From Defluviitaleaceae bacterium (GTDB lineage Bacteria > Bacillota > Clostridia > Lachnospirales > UBA5962): a stretch of DNA of 15,594 bases. Of the stretch, positions 1 through 7,538 are shown piece by piece. The notes beneath the pieces were generated by a model, which ran no database searches, had not been told where the DNA came from, and was given only the letters and a program-made list of their open reading frames with translations. Numbering within the stretch: position 1 is the stretch's first letter; every line of letters begins with the position of its first letter. The stretch is from assembly GCA_009780765.1 (NCBI GenBank), contig WQZK01000019.1, positions 1 to 15,594 of the forward strand, given 5' to 3'. The translations under genes and the position numbers were made by a program.

Positions 1-1698
1 ATTCATTTTGCTATACACTTCGTGTTCTGCAATTGGGTCTAGTGCTGCTGTTGGCTCATCTAAAACTACAAATGCTGCGTTTTTGTAAAGTGCACGTGCA
101 AGAGCAATTTTTTGTGCCTCTCCACCAGAAACTTCAACTCCATCTTCAACAAAGTCTTTATATAAATATGTTTCAAGACTATTAGGCATCTTATCTAAGC
201 GAACACCAAAGCCTGCTTCCTCTAAACATTTAAGTGCTTTTTCGCTATCGTATTGAGGGCCTGTTGCAATGTTTTGCCCAAGGCTTAGGGATAATAGTTT
301 AAAATCTTGAAACACTATTGAGAATATCGACATGTATTCGTGATAATCATATTTTCTGATATTTATGCCGTTTAATAAAATTTCGCCTTCTGTTGGGTCA
401 TAAAGCCTACACAATAGTTTGATAAATGTTGTTTTTCCGCTGCCATTCATACCAACAACAGCAAGACGTTCGCCAACTTTAAATTTTATTGAAACATTTT
501 TTAAAACATAATTATCTGTATTTGGATATTTAAACGAAACGTTTTTAAATTCTATTTCATACTTCAAGTCTGAACGTTTTTCAACGGTTAAACTGCCTTG
601 ATACATATCGTTTTTAATATCTAAGAACTCGAATGAAGTTTTTAAGTAGTGAGTGTTATGCCTAAGCAAGGTAAGCTCTGTAAATAACCTTGCAATACCG
701 CCAGAAAGTGCAGTTATAGCAGCTATATACTGCGTAACCGAGCCGATAGGGAACGCTCCGCCCCATGCTTTAAGGCATACAAACACATAAACAACCCCAA
801 TAAAAATTTGTGCTATGCCCGAGCCGATTGCAGCAAATACCCCCATGCTTCCACGTGCAAACTTACCAAGTGCAGATTTTGGCCCTAAGCCGCCTTCAGA
901 ATTATAGCTACTAGCAAAAGTGTGTGTTGTAATTTTATCTTGGCGATAAATTCTTACATCAAGTGCACGTTTACGCTCTTTCATATGCCAGCCGAAAAAT
1001 CCAAGTGTGCGGTTCATTAGCAACATTTTGTCCGACGTTTTTGTCCAATAAGATTGGCTTTTGCTGTTAAAAACAGGTGTAAGCATAGTTATTACAAACA
1101 TTAAAATTACAACCGAGATAACCAAAAATGGGCTATTTAAAATAGTTAGCCAACCAGCATCATCAGGAACAGGCAACCTAAAAAGCGAAATACTTAAAGC
1201 AATTGCACCAATGATTGTTGTGATAGCATTTATTATCGCTCTAAAACTCATAGCTAACCTAGGTAAACCATACCAGTTCATGTTGGCATTGCTCCGTATT
1301 TGAGCCAAAAGGTCATGAGTTCTAGGATTGTCTATTTTATCATAGTCAAGCGACAAAAGTTTTTCTGTATATAAGCCATTTACTTTAAGCCAACCAAAGT
1401 TTTCTCTATGATAATTACTCCATCTTAAAAGAATTGCATTTAAAAGTGCTAATACGGCTGCCGAAACAAGAGATATTATTATTAGTGTTGTAAGTCTTTC
1501 TTGGCTTCTTGTGGTTGATATTTCGTTTATAATAAGTGCCATTAAATAAATACCAACATAAGGCGTTATTGCAGACACAATAGAGAAAAGCCCATCTGAT
1601 ATAAGTAAATTAGGGTGCTTGCTGTATATAAATTTATAGCCTCGCACGGTTAATTTTGTAGCATCTTTTAAAGATAATCTATCTTGTTTTTTACTCAT
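1..1698 (-). CDS. ABC exporter half-transporter (permease fused to ATPase), C-terminus cut by window
   Basis: The frame is open from ATG 1698 to the window start, giving 566 codons without a stop. An N-terminal membrane domain (about residues 20-330, several hydrophobic helices such as the one near 70-90) is followed by an ATPase domain. That domain shows Walker A GMNGSGKTT at 416-424, signature VSGGE at 523-527 and Walker B VVLDE ending at D547-E548. The D-loop follows, but the switch histidine and the last 50 or so residues lie outside the window. The start overlaps the preceding transporter's stop by 8 nt (ATGAGTAA), and an AAGGGG ribosome site lies inside that gene, so the two are probably translationally coupled. 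Two consecutive full half-transporters of similar size suggest a heterodimeric exporter in the cytoplasmic membrane. The substrate (peptide, drug or lipid) cannot be read from the sequence. Confidence 0.93.
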   Translation of the reverse strand, partial: MSKKQDRLSLKDATKLTVRGYKFIYSKHPNLLISDGLFSIVSAITPYVGIYLMALIINEISTTRSQERLTTLIIISLVSAAVLALLNAILLRWSNYHRENFGWLKVNGLYTEKLLSLDYDKIDNPRTHDLLAQIRSNANMNWYGLPRLAMSFRAIINAITTIIGAIALSISLFRLPVPDDAGWLTILNSPFLVISVVILMFVITMLTPVFNSKSQSYWTKTSDKMLLMNRTLGFFGWHMKERKRALDVRIYRQDKITTHTFASSYNSEGGLGPKSALGKFARGSMGVFAAIGSGIAQIFIGVVYVFVCLKAWGGAFPIGSVTQYIAAITALSGGIARLFTELTLLRHNTHYLKTSFEFLDIKNDMYQGSLTVEKRSDLKYEIEFKNVSFKYPNTDNYVLKNVSIKFKVGERLAVVGMNGSGKTTFIKLLCRLYDPTEGEILLNGINIRKYDYHEYMSIFSIVFQDFKLLSLSLGQNIATGPQYDSEKALKCLEEAGFGVRLDKMPNSLETYLYKDFVEDGVEVSGGEAQKIALARALYKNAAFVVLDEPTAALDPIAEHEVYSKMN

Positions 1699-3523
1699 GT
1701 TCAGTCGCCCCTTCCCTGTAGTATTTGCTTTGAATATCGAAAAGATATTTGTAGCTTTTTCCGTTTGCCAAAAGTTCTTCGTGAGTGCCTTCTTCGGAAA
1801 TAACATTGTTTTCCATAAGAATTATACGGTCACAAAATCTTGTAGAGGCTAGGCGGTGAGAGATGTAGATTGATGTTCTTCCCTCGGTTAGTTCGTTGTA
1901 TTGGTTATACATTTCGCTTTCTGCAATAGGGTCAAGTGCTGCTGTTGGTTCATCTAAAACCAAAATCGGAGCATCTTTATAAATAGCTCTTGCAAGCATT
2001 AGGCGCTGAAGCTCGCCACCAGAAAGCTCGATCCCATCTTTATAAATTTCTTTGCCTATTTTTGTGTCAAAATTATTATCTAAACTATTAATTTTGTTGA
2101 TGATTCCAGCTTTTCTAGCGGACATCTCCATTCTTTCTTTGTCAACATTTTCGTACATTTGTGTAATATTATCTGCAATGCTAGAAGCAAATACCGAAAA
2201 ATCTTGAAACACTGCCGAAAAATGTTTGTAATAATCCTCACGGTTATATTTTTTAATGTTTTCGCCGTTTAATAAAACTTCTCCCTCAGTTGGGTCATAA
2301 AGGCCGCATAAAATCTTCACAAGCGTTGTTTTTCCAGCACCGTTAAGCCCAACTATTGCAAGTTTTTCACCTGGTTTAATTTTTAGGTTGATTTTTAAAA
2401 GGGTGTCTTTTGTAGCTTCTGGGTATCTAAAAGTTACGTTTCTAAGCTCTAACTCGTATGATTTGTTTGGAATAGGCTCGATTTTTTCTCCTTTATCAAA
2501 CAAAAATTCTTCAGGATATTCTAGAAGTTCACGAACGGCCGAAATATCAAGGCTCTGTCGGTGAAGAGTAGTAAACCCTTGCATAATCTGCGTAATCCAC
2601 GTTGTAAATCCGCCTATGGCAGAAAATAATAGTAAAAATTCTGGTGCTGAAAGTCCATCATTTAAAACCATACCAATTAAATAGATATAAGCAATGCCAT
2701 TTCTTAAAAACGCAAGTAATAAATCAACGATATTAGACCAAATATAAACTTTTTCTCTTTTTTCAACAAAAGAATTATAAAGTGCAAAAGCACTGTTGTG
2801 GACACTTTCGATCCAATCTCTCATGCCAAAAATTCTAATGTCTTTTGCTGAAACACGGTCAACCGCTTTATAATTTACATAGTTCATTCTTTTAAGATAT
2901 TCGGCTTCTTCTTCACGATGTCTATAACCCCAGCCACTTAAATGCTTGTTTATCAAAAAGCCTACAGTGCAAGTTATAAGTATAACTGCAAGCACAATAG
3001 GGTTTATCGAAATTAGTAAAATAAAGTAAATAATAAAGCCTAATATATGTGTTAATAAATCTGTTAAAGTTATCCATATTGCTTCGCCAGAAGATGCAGT
3101 GCCCGAAACGGTATCTGCTGCTTTTTCCATTTTTTTAAGCATATCTTGGCTTTCTGTTGATGGAAAGGATACACGCAAATATTTTTCTAAAATAATAACA
3201 GATAAACGACCTCTTACATAAATTCGTGTAAGCAGCACATTTACCTCAAAATAAGACCTTGAGGCGTTTAATAAAATTAATCCGCCAGAAAATGCTATTA
3301 TTATGTAAATTAAATTGCTAAGGGATTCTCCTGTTTGTATTATCTCTAGTATAGTTGGTGTTATAAATAGCCCGATAAGGCTTATTAAAATAACGCAAAG
3401 TGCTATGCCTATGGCAAAAAATATTGCACCTTTAGAATATTTCCAAGCAAGCGAAATCATAAATCCACTATTTTGGAATAAATTATAGCGTGATTTCTCT
3501 GTTTTTGTTTTTACGGTTTCCAT
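1691..3523 (-). CDS. ABC exporter half-transporter (permease fused to ATPase), complete
   Basis: This 610-residue protein has the layout of a type IV (ABCB-like) exporter half. A membrane domain of about six helices (roughly 30-320) comes first, then a nucleotide-binding domain. The ATPase motifs all look intact: Walker A GLNGAGKTT 392-400, Q-loop Q440, signature LSGGE 500-504, Walker B LVLDE 521-525 and switch H556 (SHR). There is no N-terminal C39 peptidase domain, so it is not a peptide-processing bacteriocin exporter of that class. The ATG is preceded by GGGAGGA. It follows the kinase gene after a 134-nt gap holding a direct repeat and overlaps the next half-transporter. The two proteins share the sequence DEPTAALDPIAE, suggesting they arose by duplication and pair as a heterodimer. 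It could export a peptide signal, antimicrobial or lipid; none is encoded nearby. Confidence 0.95.
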   Translation of the reverse strand: METVKTKTEKSRYNLFQNSGFMISLAWKYSKGAIFFAIGIALCVILISLIGLFITPTILEIIQTGESLSNLIYIIIAFSGGLILLNASRSYFEVNVLLTRIYVRGRLSVIILEKYLRVSFPSTESQDMLKKMEKAADTVSGTASSGEAIWITLTDLLTHILGFIIYFILLISINPIVLAVILITCTVGFLINKHLSGWGYRHREEEAEYLKRMNYVNYKAVDRVSAKDIRIFGMRDWIESVHNSAFALYNSFVEKREKVYIWSNIVDLLLAFLRNGIAYIYLIGMVLNDGLSAPEFLLLFSAIGGFTTWITQIMQGFTTLHRQSLDISAVRELLEYPEEFLFDKGEKIEPIPNKSYELELRNVTFRYPEATKDTLLKINLKIKPGEKLAIVGLNGAGKTTLVKILCGLYDPTEGEVLLNGENIKKYNREDYYKHFSAVFQDFSVFASSIADNITQMYENVDKERMEMSARKAGIINKINSLDNNFDTKIGKEIYKDGIELSGGELQRLMLARAIYKDAPILVLDEPTAALDPIAESEMYNQYNELTEGRTSIYISHRLASTRFCDRIILMENNVISEEGTHEELLANGKSYKYLFDIQSKYYREGATEHE

Positions 3524-3557
3524 AAAGCTTCCTCCCTGTGATGTGTTAAGTGATTTA

Positions 3558-3572
3558 TTAAGAACATCTTAA
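3558..3572. repeat. Perfect inverted repeat TTAAGA-aca-TCTTAA
   Basis: A 6-bp perfect palindrome with a 3-nt spacer lies 35 nt upstream of the exporter start. It is downstream of the 21-bp direct repeats in the direction of transcription. It could be an operator half-site pair or a chance AT-rich palindrome; there is no T-run, so it is not a terminator. Confidence 0.35.
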
Positions 3573-3593
3573 CATGAAAAAACGACAGCAAGA

Positions 3594-3635
3594 TAATTTC
3601 GAGGACGAAAAGCATATTTTGGGGGACGAAAAGCA
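3594..3635 (-). promoter_or_regulatory. Two-copy 21-bp direct repeat, candidate LytTR-regulator binding site
   Basis: Read on the minus strand, TGCTTTTCGTCC occurs twice, at 3635-3624 and 3614-3603. The starts are exactly 21 nt apart, and the whole 21-nt units agree at 18 positions. Known AgrA/ComE-type LytTR regulators bind two short direct repeats about two helical turns (21-22 bp) apart, which is the spacing seen here. The site lies in the kinase-exporter gap, about 80 nt upstream of the exporter start, and the operon begins with a LytTR regulator. Binding by that regulator is therefore inferred. I cannot identify a convincing -10 box between the repeats and the gene. Confidence 0.6.
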
Positions 3636-3657
3636 GGTTCTGCAACATTGCCATTAA

Positions 3658-4317
3658 CTATTGCGGTAGCAAAATTTCTGTTGAAAATGCACCATCTTCG
3701 CTATTTCTGTTGATATATCCGCCGTGTCTTTTAACAATATCGTCTATTCTAACAAGACCGAATCCACTTTTTACTGTTTTTGTAGAATCGAATCGTCCGT
3801 CTTGTTTTTTTCTTTTCTCCATTGAGGTCATATTAGTAAAGGACATATAAAGCTGAGTATGCTTCATTTCCATATAAACTCGTATCATGCGTTCTTCCTC
3901 TGGCAGTGAAAGGCTTGCCTCTATTGCATTGTCAAAAAGATTACCTAAAATTATACACAAATCTATCTCAGGAGTTTTTATAGCTATAGAAATTTGTGCA
4001 TCAACAGAAATTGGTACATTTTTAGATTCTGCTAAGGCTATCTTGCTATTTAAAATACTATCAAGCATTTTATTGCCAGTTTTTATGCCTTTGTCGATTT
4101 TAGAAAGGTCGGCATTAAGCTCATCTAAATATTTTAAAAGCGAATCATAATCGCCCAAAAGAGCATAACTTTTTATAACCGAAATATGGTTTAAATAATC
4201 ATGACGCCAGCCACGCATTTCCCTATACATATTTTCAACTTCCAAATAATGCGTTGCCATTAGGTTATTTTGATATGATGCAATGCGCTTGTCAATCAGT
4301 TTTGATAAAATACCCAT
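3658..4317 (-). CDS. Soluble GHKL (AgrC-type) histidine kinase without membrane domain
   Basis: The 219 residues hold only the catalytic core of an AgrC-like kinase. An N-terminal helix leads to a dimerisation/phosphoacceptor motif RGWRHDYLNH with the likely phosphorylated H39. The GHKL ATPase has an N-box around N126-LFDN-130 and a G-box GFGLVR at 185-190. There is no hydrophobic segment, so unlike AgrC it cannot be a membrane receptor on its own. Its start lies 5 nt beyond the regulator stop, with a GAAAGG ribosome site inside the regulator gene, so it is co-translated with its likely partner. From memory, short kinases of this type beside LytTR regulators and ABC exporters recur in clostridial genomes. 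The signal may come through the adjacent exporter or an intracellular ligand; this is inference. Confidence 0.9.
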   Translation of the reverse strand: MGILSKLIDKRIASYQNNLMATHYLEVENMYREMRGWRHDYLNHISVIKSYALLGDYDSLLKYLDELNADLSKIDKGIKTGNKMLDSILNSKIALAESKNVPISVDAQISIAIKTPEIDLCIILGNLFDNAIEASLSLPEEERMIRVYMEMKHTQLYMSFTNMTSMEKRKKQDGRFDSTKTVKSGFGLVRIDDIVKRHGGYINRNSEDGAFSTEILLPQ

Positions 4318-4322
4318 TATAT

Positions 4323-5021
4323 TTACAACCTTTCTATAATCGCTCTATTAACAGAATCGTAAGCACCTCTTGGCATTGGAATAGTTCGCCCATCTGTTAG
4401 AAAAATGTCTTGCTTTGTTACTTTTTTAATAAATCTAAGGTTTACTATAAAAGAACGCCCAACCCTAAAGAAAATATCGTCAAGCTCTTGTTCTAAGACA
4501 CCAAGAGTTGATTTTATCGTGTATTCTTCTGTTGTATGGATAGTAACATAATTTCTAACAACTTCTATATAACGTATTTCGTATAAGGGTACTCGTACGC
4601 TTTCGTCTGCCAATTTTAATAAGAGAACTCTCTCATTTTGGCTAAGTTTTGTTGTTGCACGGTTTAATGTATCAAAAAATTTATCTTCACGCAGAGGCTT
4701 TAAAAGGTAGTGTAAAGCCTCTACATCGTACCCGTCTGAAATATAGTCCATATAGCCTGTTATAAAAATAATTTGCGATTCTTTGTTTTTCGCACGAATA
4801 GCTCTTGCAAGTTCTACCCCGTTCATTGCACCCATTTCAATGTCTAAAAGGAGGATGTCGTAAGCTCTATCTTCACTGTATTCAAAAAGAAAGCTTTCGG
4901 CAGATTCAAAGGTTGTTATCTTTACCTGATGGTTATGGCTTTCGGCCCATTTTTTTGTTGTTTGTGTTACATAATCTACTTGAGCTGGTTCGTTATCACA
5001 AATTGCAATTCTATAGTTCAT
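4323..5021 (-). CDS. LytTR-family response regulator (AgrA/VirR type)
   Basis: The 232-residue protein has a receiver domain (1-120) and a C-terminal LytTR DNA-binding domain (about 130-232). Receiver landmarks are acidic D9/E11, the phospho-acceptor D60 in LLLDIEM, T88 in FITGY and K108 in LLKPL. The LytTR part shows the typical IRYIEVVRNYVTIHT and GRSFIVNLRFI blocks. It is the first gene of the minus-strand operon, with its own promoter at 5054-5082 and a GAGAGG ribosome site. It probably takes phosphate from the kinase encoded immediately after it and controls the exporter genes, perhaps through the repeat at 3594-3635. Target and direction of control (activation or repression) are inferred. 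Confidence 0.93.
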   Translation of the reverse strand: MNYRIAICDNEPAQVDYVTQTTKKWAESHNHQVKITTFESAESFLFEYSEDRAYDILLLDIEMGAMNGVELARAIRAKNKESQIIFITGYMDYISDGYDVEALHYLLKPLREDKFFDTLNRATTKLSQNERVLLLKLADESVRVPLYEIRYIEVVRNYVTIHTTEEYTIKSTLGVLEQELDDIFFRVGRSFIVNLRFIKKVTKQDIFLTDGRTIPMPRGAYDSVNRAIIERL

Positions 5022-5053
5022 TATTAAACACCTCTCTAAAACTAATTATCTGC

Positions 5054-5082
5054 ATTATAACATATTCTTAAAAAAAAGTTAA
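5054..5082 (-). promoter_or_regulatory. Sigma-A promoter of the regulator-kinase-exporter operon
   Basis: On the minus strand, TTAACT (5082-5077) is followed after 17 nt by a perfect TATAAT (5059-5054), about 33 nt before the regulator ATG. The spacer contains a run of eight T (5077-5070, overlapping the last base of the -35 box). Confidence 0.7.
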
Positions 5083-5104
5083 GAAAATAAAATTATTAAA
5101 ATTG

Positions 5105-5133
5105 TTACGTTTTTGTTAAAAATGTGTTATACT
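5105..5133 (+). promoter_or_regulatory. Possible promoter of the xth-ftsEX operon
   Basis: TATACT at 5128-5133 is a good -10 box in the divergent intergenic region. The best -35 at 17 nt is the weak TTACGT (5105-5110); the closer match TTGTTA (5102-5107) gives a 20-nt spacer. The transcript would start about 15-20 nt before the gene. Confidence 0.45.
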
Positions 5134-5156
5134 TAAGAAAGTGAGGAGTGAAACTG

Positions 5157-5915
5157 ATGATTAAACTTATTTCATGGAATGTTAACGGGCTTAGAGCCTG
5201 TGTTAAGAAAGGTTTTTTTGATTTTTTTGGAGAAGTTTCTGCTGATATTTTTTGTCTGCAAGAAACTAAGATGGAAGAAGGGCAACTTGAAATTAATTTA
5301 GAAGAATATAATATTTATTTTAACAGTGCTGAAAAAAAAGGCTATTCAGGAACGGCAGTGTTTAGTAAAAACACACCTATTTCTGTAAAGCTTGGTATTG
5401 GAATCGAAGAGCATGATAAAGAAGGAAGGGTTATAACAGTCGAGTATCCTGAGTTTTTTCTTGTAAATGTATACACGCCAAACTCTAAGCGGGAGCTTTT
5501 AAGGCTTGATTATAGAATGGTTTGGGAAGATGCTTTTAAAAATTATTTGCTAGAGCTTGATAAAATTAAGCCAGTAATAATTTGCGGCGATTTAAATGTT
5601 GCACATAAAGAAATCGACCTTAAAAACCCAAAAACAAATACCAGAAATGCAGGCTTTACAATAGAAGAGCGTGATAAAATGACTACTCTTTTAGAAGCAG
5701 GCTTTACAGATACTTTTAGACATCTTTATCCTGAAAAATTGGATGCATACACTTGGTGGAGCTATATGGGTCGGGCTCGTGAAAATAATACGGGTTGGCG
5801 TATTGACTATTTTCTAGTATCTGATAGAATAAAAGATAGGATAAAAGATGCAGAAATTTATCCGCACATTACGGGTAGCGACCACTGCCCAGTAGGACTA
5901 ATTATTGATTTATAG
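5157..5915 (+). CDS. xth: Exonuclease III / class II AP endonuclease
   Basis: The 252-residue product matches the ExoA/Xth family in length and motifs. It shows ISWNVNG at the N-terminus (N8, N10), metal-binding E36 in LQETK, Y106 in VYTPNS, catalytic D145 and N147 in CGDLNVAH, D217 in RIDYF and the terminal pair D242-H243 in GSDHCP. All key residues are present, so it should cut the backbone at abasic sites and trim 3' ends during base-excision repair in the cytoplasm. I start it at ATG 5157, 8 nt after GAGGAG (5143-5148). An in-frame GTG at 5148 overlaps that ribosome site and is unlikely. ftsE begins 36 nt downstream with no terminator between, so this DNA-repair gene seems to head the ftsEX transcript; the association looks positional rather than functional. 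Confidence 0.96.
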   Translation: MIKLISWNVNGLRACVKKGFFDFFGEVSADIFCLQETKMEEGQLEINLEEYNIYFNSAEKKGYSGTAVFSKNTPISVKLGIGIEEHDKEGRVITVEYPEFFLVNVYTPNSKRELLRLDYRMVWEDAFKNYLLELDKIKPVIICGDLNVAHKEIDLKNPKTNTRNAGFTIEERDKMTTLLEAGFTDTFRHLYPEKLDAYTWWSYMGRARENNTGWRIDYFLVSDRIKDRIKDAEIYPHITGSDHCPVGLIIDL

Positions 5916-5935
5916 TTAATTTGGCTATAAAAATG

Positions 5936-5954
5936 AGAGGGAGCAAGTTTTTTG
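5936..5954 (+). promoter_or_regulatory. Ribosome site fixing the TTG start of ftsE
   Basis: AGAGGGAG (5936-5943) lies 8 nt before TTG 5952-5954. The nearby ATG at 5933 is out of frame, and family alignment (FtsE proteins start MI-x-hydrophobic-x-x-V) supports the TTG. Confidence 0.8.
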
Positions 5955-6638
5955 ATTTACTTAGATAATGTGACAAAAATTTATGGAAATGGTGCAGTGG
6001 GCGTTAAAAACATTTCGCTTGATATTAAGCCAGGTGAGTTTGTTTTTATTGTTGGGTCTTCTGGTTCTGGCAAATCTAGCCTTATGAAGCTTCTTTTAAA
6101 AGAGCGTGAGCCAACCACTGGCAACATATATATTAATAATACTAATATCACTGTGCTTTCGCACAAAGAAATTCCTTATTTGCGTAGGCAAATGGGAGTG
6201 GTTTTTCAAGACTTTAGGCTTTTGCCGAACAAGACTGTTTATGAAAACGTAGCGTTTGCCATGCAGGTTATAGGTTGTAGCCCTAGAGAAATTAGGCGTT
6301 CGGTGCCTGCGGTTTTAGCTATGGTTGGGCTTCAGCGTAAAGCTAAGGCTTATCCCAATCAGCTTTCTGGAGGCGAGCAGCAAAGAACGGCTCTTGCCCG
6401 TGCAATTGTAAACAAGCCACCGCTTTTAATTGCTGATGAGCCTACAGGTAACTTAGACCCTGATACTGCGTGGGAAATCATGGAGATTTTAGACGATATT
6501 AATTACATGGGAACAACAATTGTTTTAGCAACACACGCAAAAGAAATTGTTGATTATATGCAAAAAAGAGTTATAACCATTAAAAACGGTAATGTTTTAA
6601 GAGATATAGAAAAAGGTGGTTATGACGATGAATATTAG
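5952..6638 (+). CDS. ftsE: Cell-division ATP-binding protein FtsE
   Basis: This 228-residue ABC ATPase starts at TTG and has Walker A GSSGSGKS at 35-42, Q-loop Q86, signature LSGGE at 138-142, Walker B LLIADE at 158-163 and switch H195. The stretch VFQDFRLLPNKTVYENVAFA (84-103) is typical of FtsE. It works on the cytoplasmic face with FtsX, using ATP to switch on a peptidoglycan hydrolase outside the membrane. ftsX overlaps its last 11 nt in another frame, which fits strict co-production. Position, size and the following ftsX make the assignment firm. Confidence 0.97.
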   Translation: MIYLDNVTKIYGNGAVGVKNISLDIKPGEFVFIVGSSGSGKSSLMKLLLKEREPTTGNIYINNTNITVLSHKEIPYLRRQMGVVFQDFRLLPNKTVYENVAFAMQVIGCSPREIRRSVPAVLAMVGLQRKAKAYPNQLSGGEQQRTALARAIVNKPPLLIADEPTGNLDPDTAWEIMEILDDINYMGTTIVLATHAKEIVDYMQKRVITIKNGNVLRDIEKGGYDDEY

Positions 6639-7527
6639 AAATTTTAAACACTTTTTAGGCGAAGCTTTAAGGAGTATTTTTAAAAACAGGCTTATGAGTA
6701 TTGCCTCGGTAATAACTGTTGCCAGCTGTTTGCTAATTTTGGCTTTGTCGTATTCAGTAATTAGTAATTTAGACCATATGCTTTCGGGGCTTTCTAACGA
6801 TTTAGAACTTTCGGCGTTTTTAGACAATGATATTAGCGATACTGAAATTGATGCAATTAGAGATGAAATTTTAAGGATAGACCATGTTGTTGACATACAC
6901 TTTGTATCGCACCAAGAAGCAGAAGAAAGATTTCAAGAGCGTTTTGGAGATGGTAACATACTTAGAGGGCTAGAAGGCAGAAATGCACTGCCTCGCTCGT
7001 TTGATATAAGGGTTAATAGTGTTGAAAATCAAGAATTTGTTAAAAATAATCTTGATTTACTTATAGGGCGTGGAGTTACTGATGTTGTTTTTGTAGAAGA
7101 TGTGGCGGAATCTTTCGTGGCTCTTAGCCGTGGGCTTCAAATTGGAAGTATAACGATAATTGCGTTTTTAAGTGCGGTTTCTGCAATAATAATTATGAAT
7201 ACAATTAAGCTTACTGTTAATAGCCGTAAAAACGAAATTAATATTATGAAATACGTTGGTGCAACAGACTGGTTTATTAGATGGCCATTTATAATCGAAG
7301 GTGTTTTGATAGGGCTTTTTGGTGCGTTACTAGCTGTTGGGGTTTCATTGATTGCTTATACTCGTGTTGTTGGATATGAGGCGGATATCCCACTTATAAA
7401 CTTTTTAACAGACTTTATGCCTACAAGTGCAATATTTGCGTTTTTAATTCCGTTTTGTGTGCTTTTAGGTGTTGCTATAGGCGTTGTTGGCAGTACAATA
7501 TCTATAAGAAAGCATCTATTTGTATAA
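6628..7527 (+). CDS. ftsX: Cell-division membrane protein FtsX
   Basis: I start the gene at ATG 6628, giving 299 residues. AAAGGTGG (6612-6619) sits 8 nt upstream, while the in-frame ATG 6622 and GTG 6616 are too close to it or overlap it. The start MNIRNFKHFLGEALRSIFKNR is the usual cytoplasmic FtsX lead. Topology is classical: membrane segment 1 (about 22-46), a large external domain (47-170), then three segments (171-194, 219-246, 267-292). The external domain is the part that contacts coiled-coil hydrolases in Streptococcus and mycobacteria, and the next gene encodes such a hydrolase. The gene overlaps ftsE by 11 nt and its stop codon forms part of the next ribosome site. Confidence 0.96.
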   Translation: MNIRNFKHFLGEALRSIFKNRLMSIASVITVASCLLILALSYSVISNLDHMLSGLSNDLELSAFLDNDISDTEIDAIRDEILRIDHVVDIHFVSHQEAEERFQERFGDGNILRGLEGRNALPRSFDIRVNSVENQEFVKNNLDLLIGRGVTDVVFVEDVAESFVALSRGLQIGSITIIAFLSAVSAIIIMNTIKLTVNSRKNEINIMKYVGATDWFIRWPFIIEGVLIGLFGALLAVGVSLIAYTRVVGYEADIPLINFLTDFMPTSAIFAFLIPFCVLLGVAIGVVGSTISIRKHLFV

Positions 7528-7538
7528 GGAGTGTTTAG

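Noticed and set aside
1061..1303. 80-codon plus-strand frame opposite the first exporter gene
   Set aside because: It lies wholly within the antisense of a well-supported ABC gene and has no ribosome site or recognisable domain.
3511..3648. A 45-codon minus-strand reading frame across the direct repeats, starting MLQNLLFVPQ, a possible exported peptide
   Set aside because: No ribosome site precedes its ATG, it overlaps the exporter start, and the 21-nt repeat (a multiple of three) explains the open frame.
1..5021. Classical agr quorum-sensing or bacteriocin locus
   Set aside because: No AgrB, no AgrD-like or double-glycine peptide, no peptidase domain in the exporters, and the kinase lacks a receptor domain.
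4805..5071. 88-codon plus-strand frame over the regulator gene and its promoter
   Set aside because: It is antisense to a strong LytTR regulator and covers that gene's promoter.
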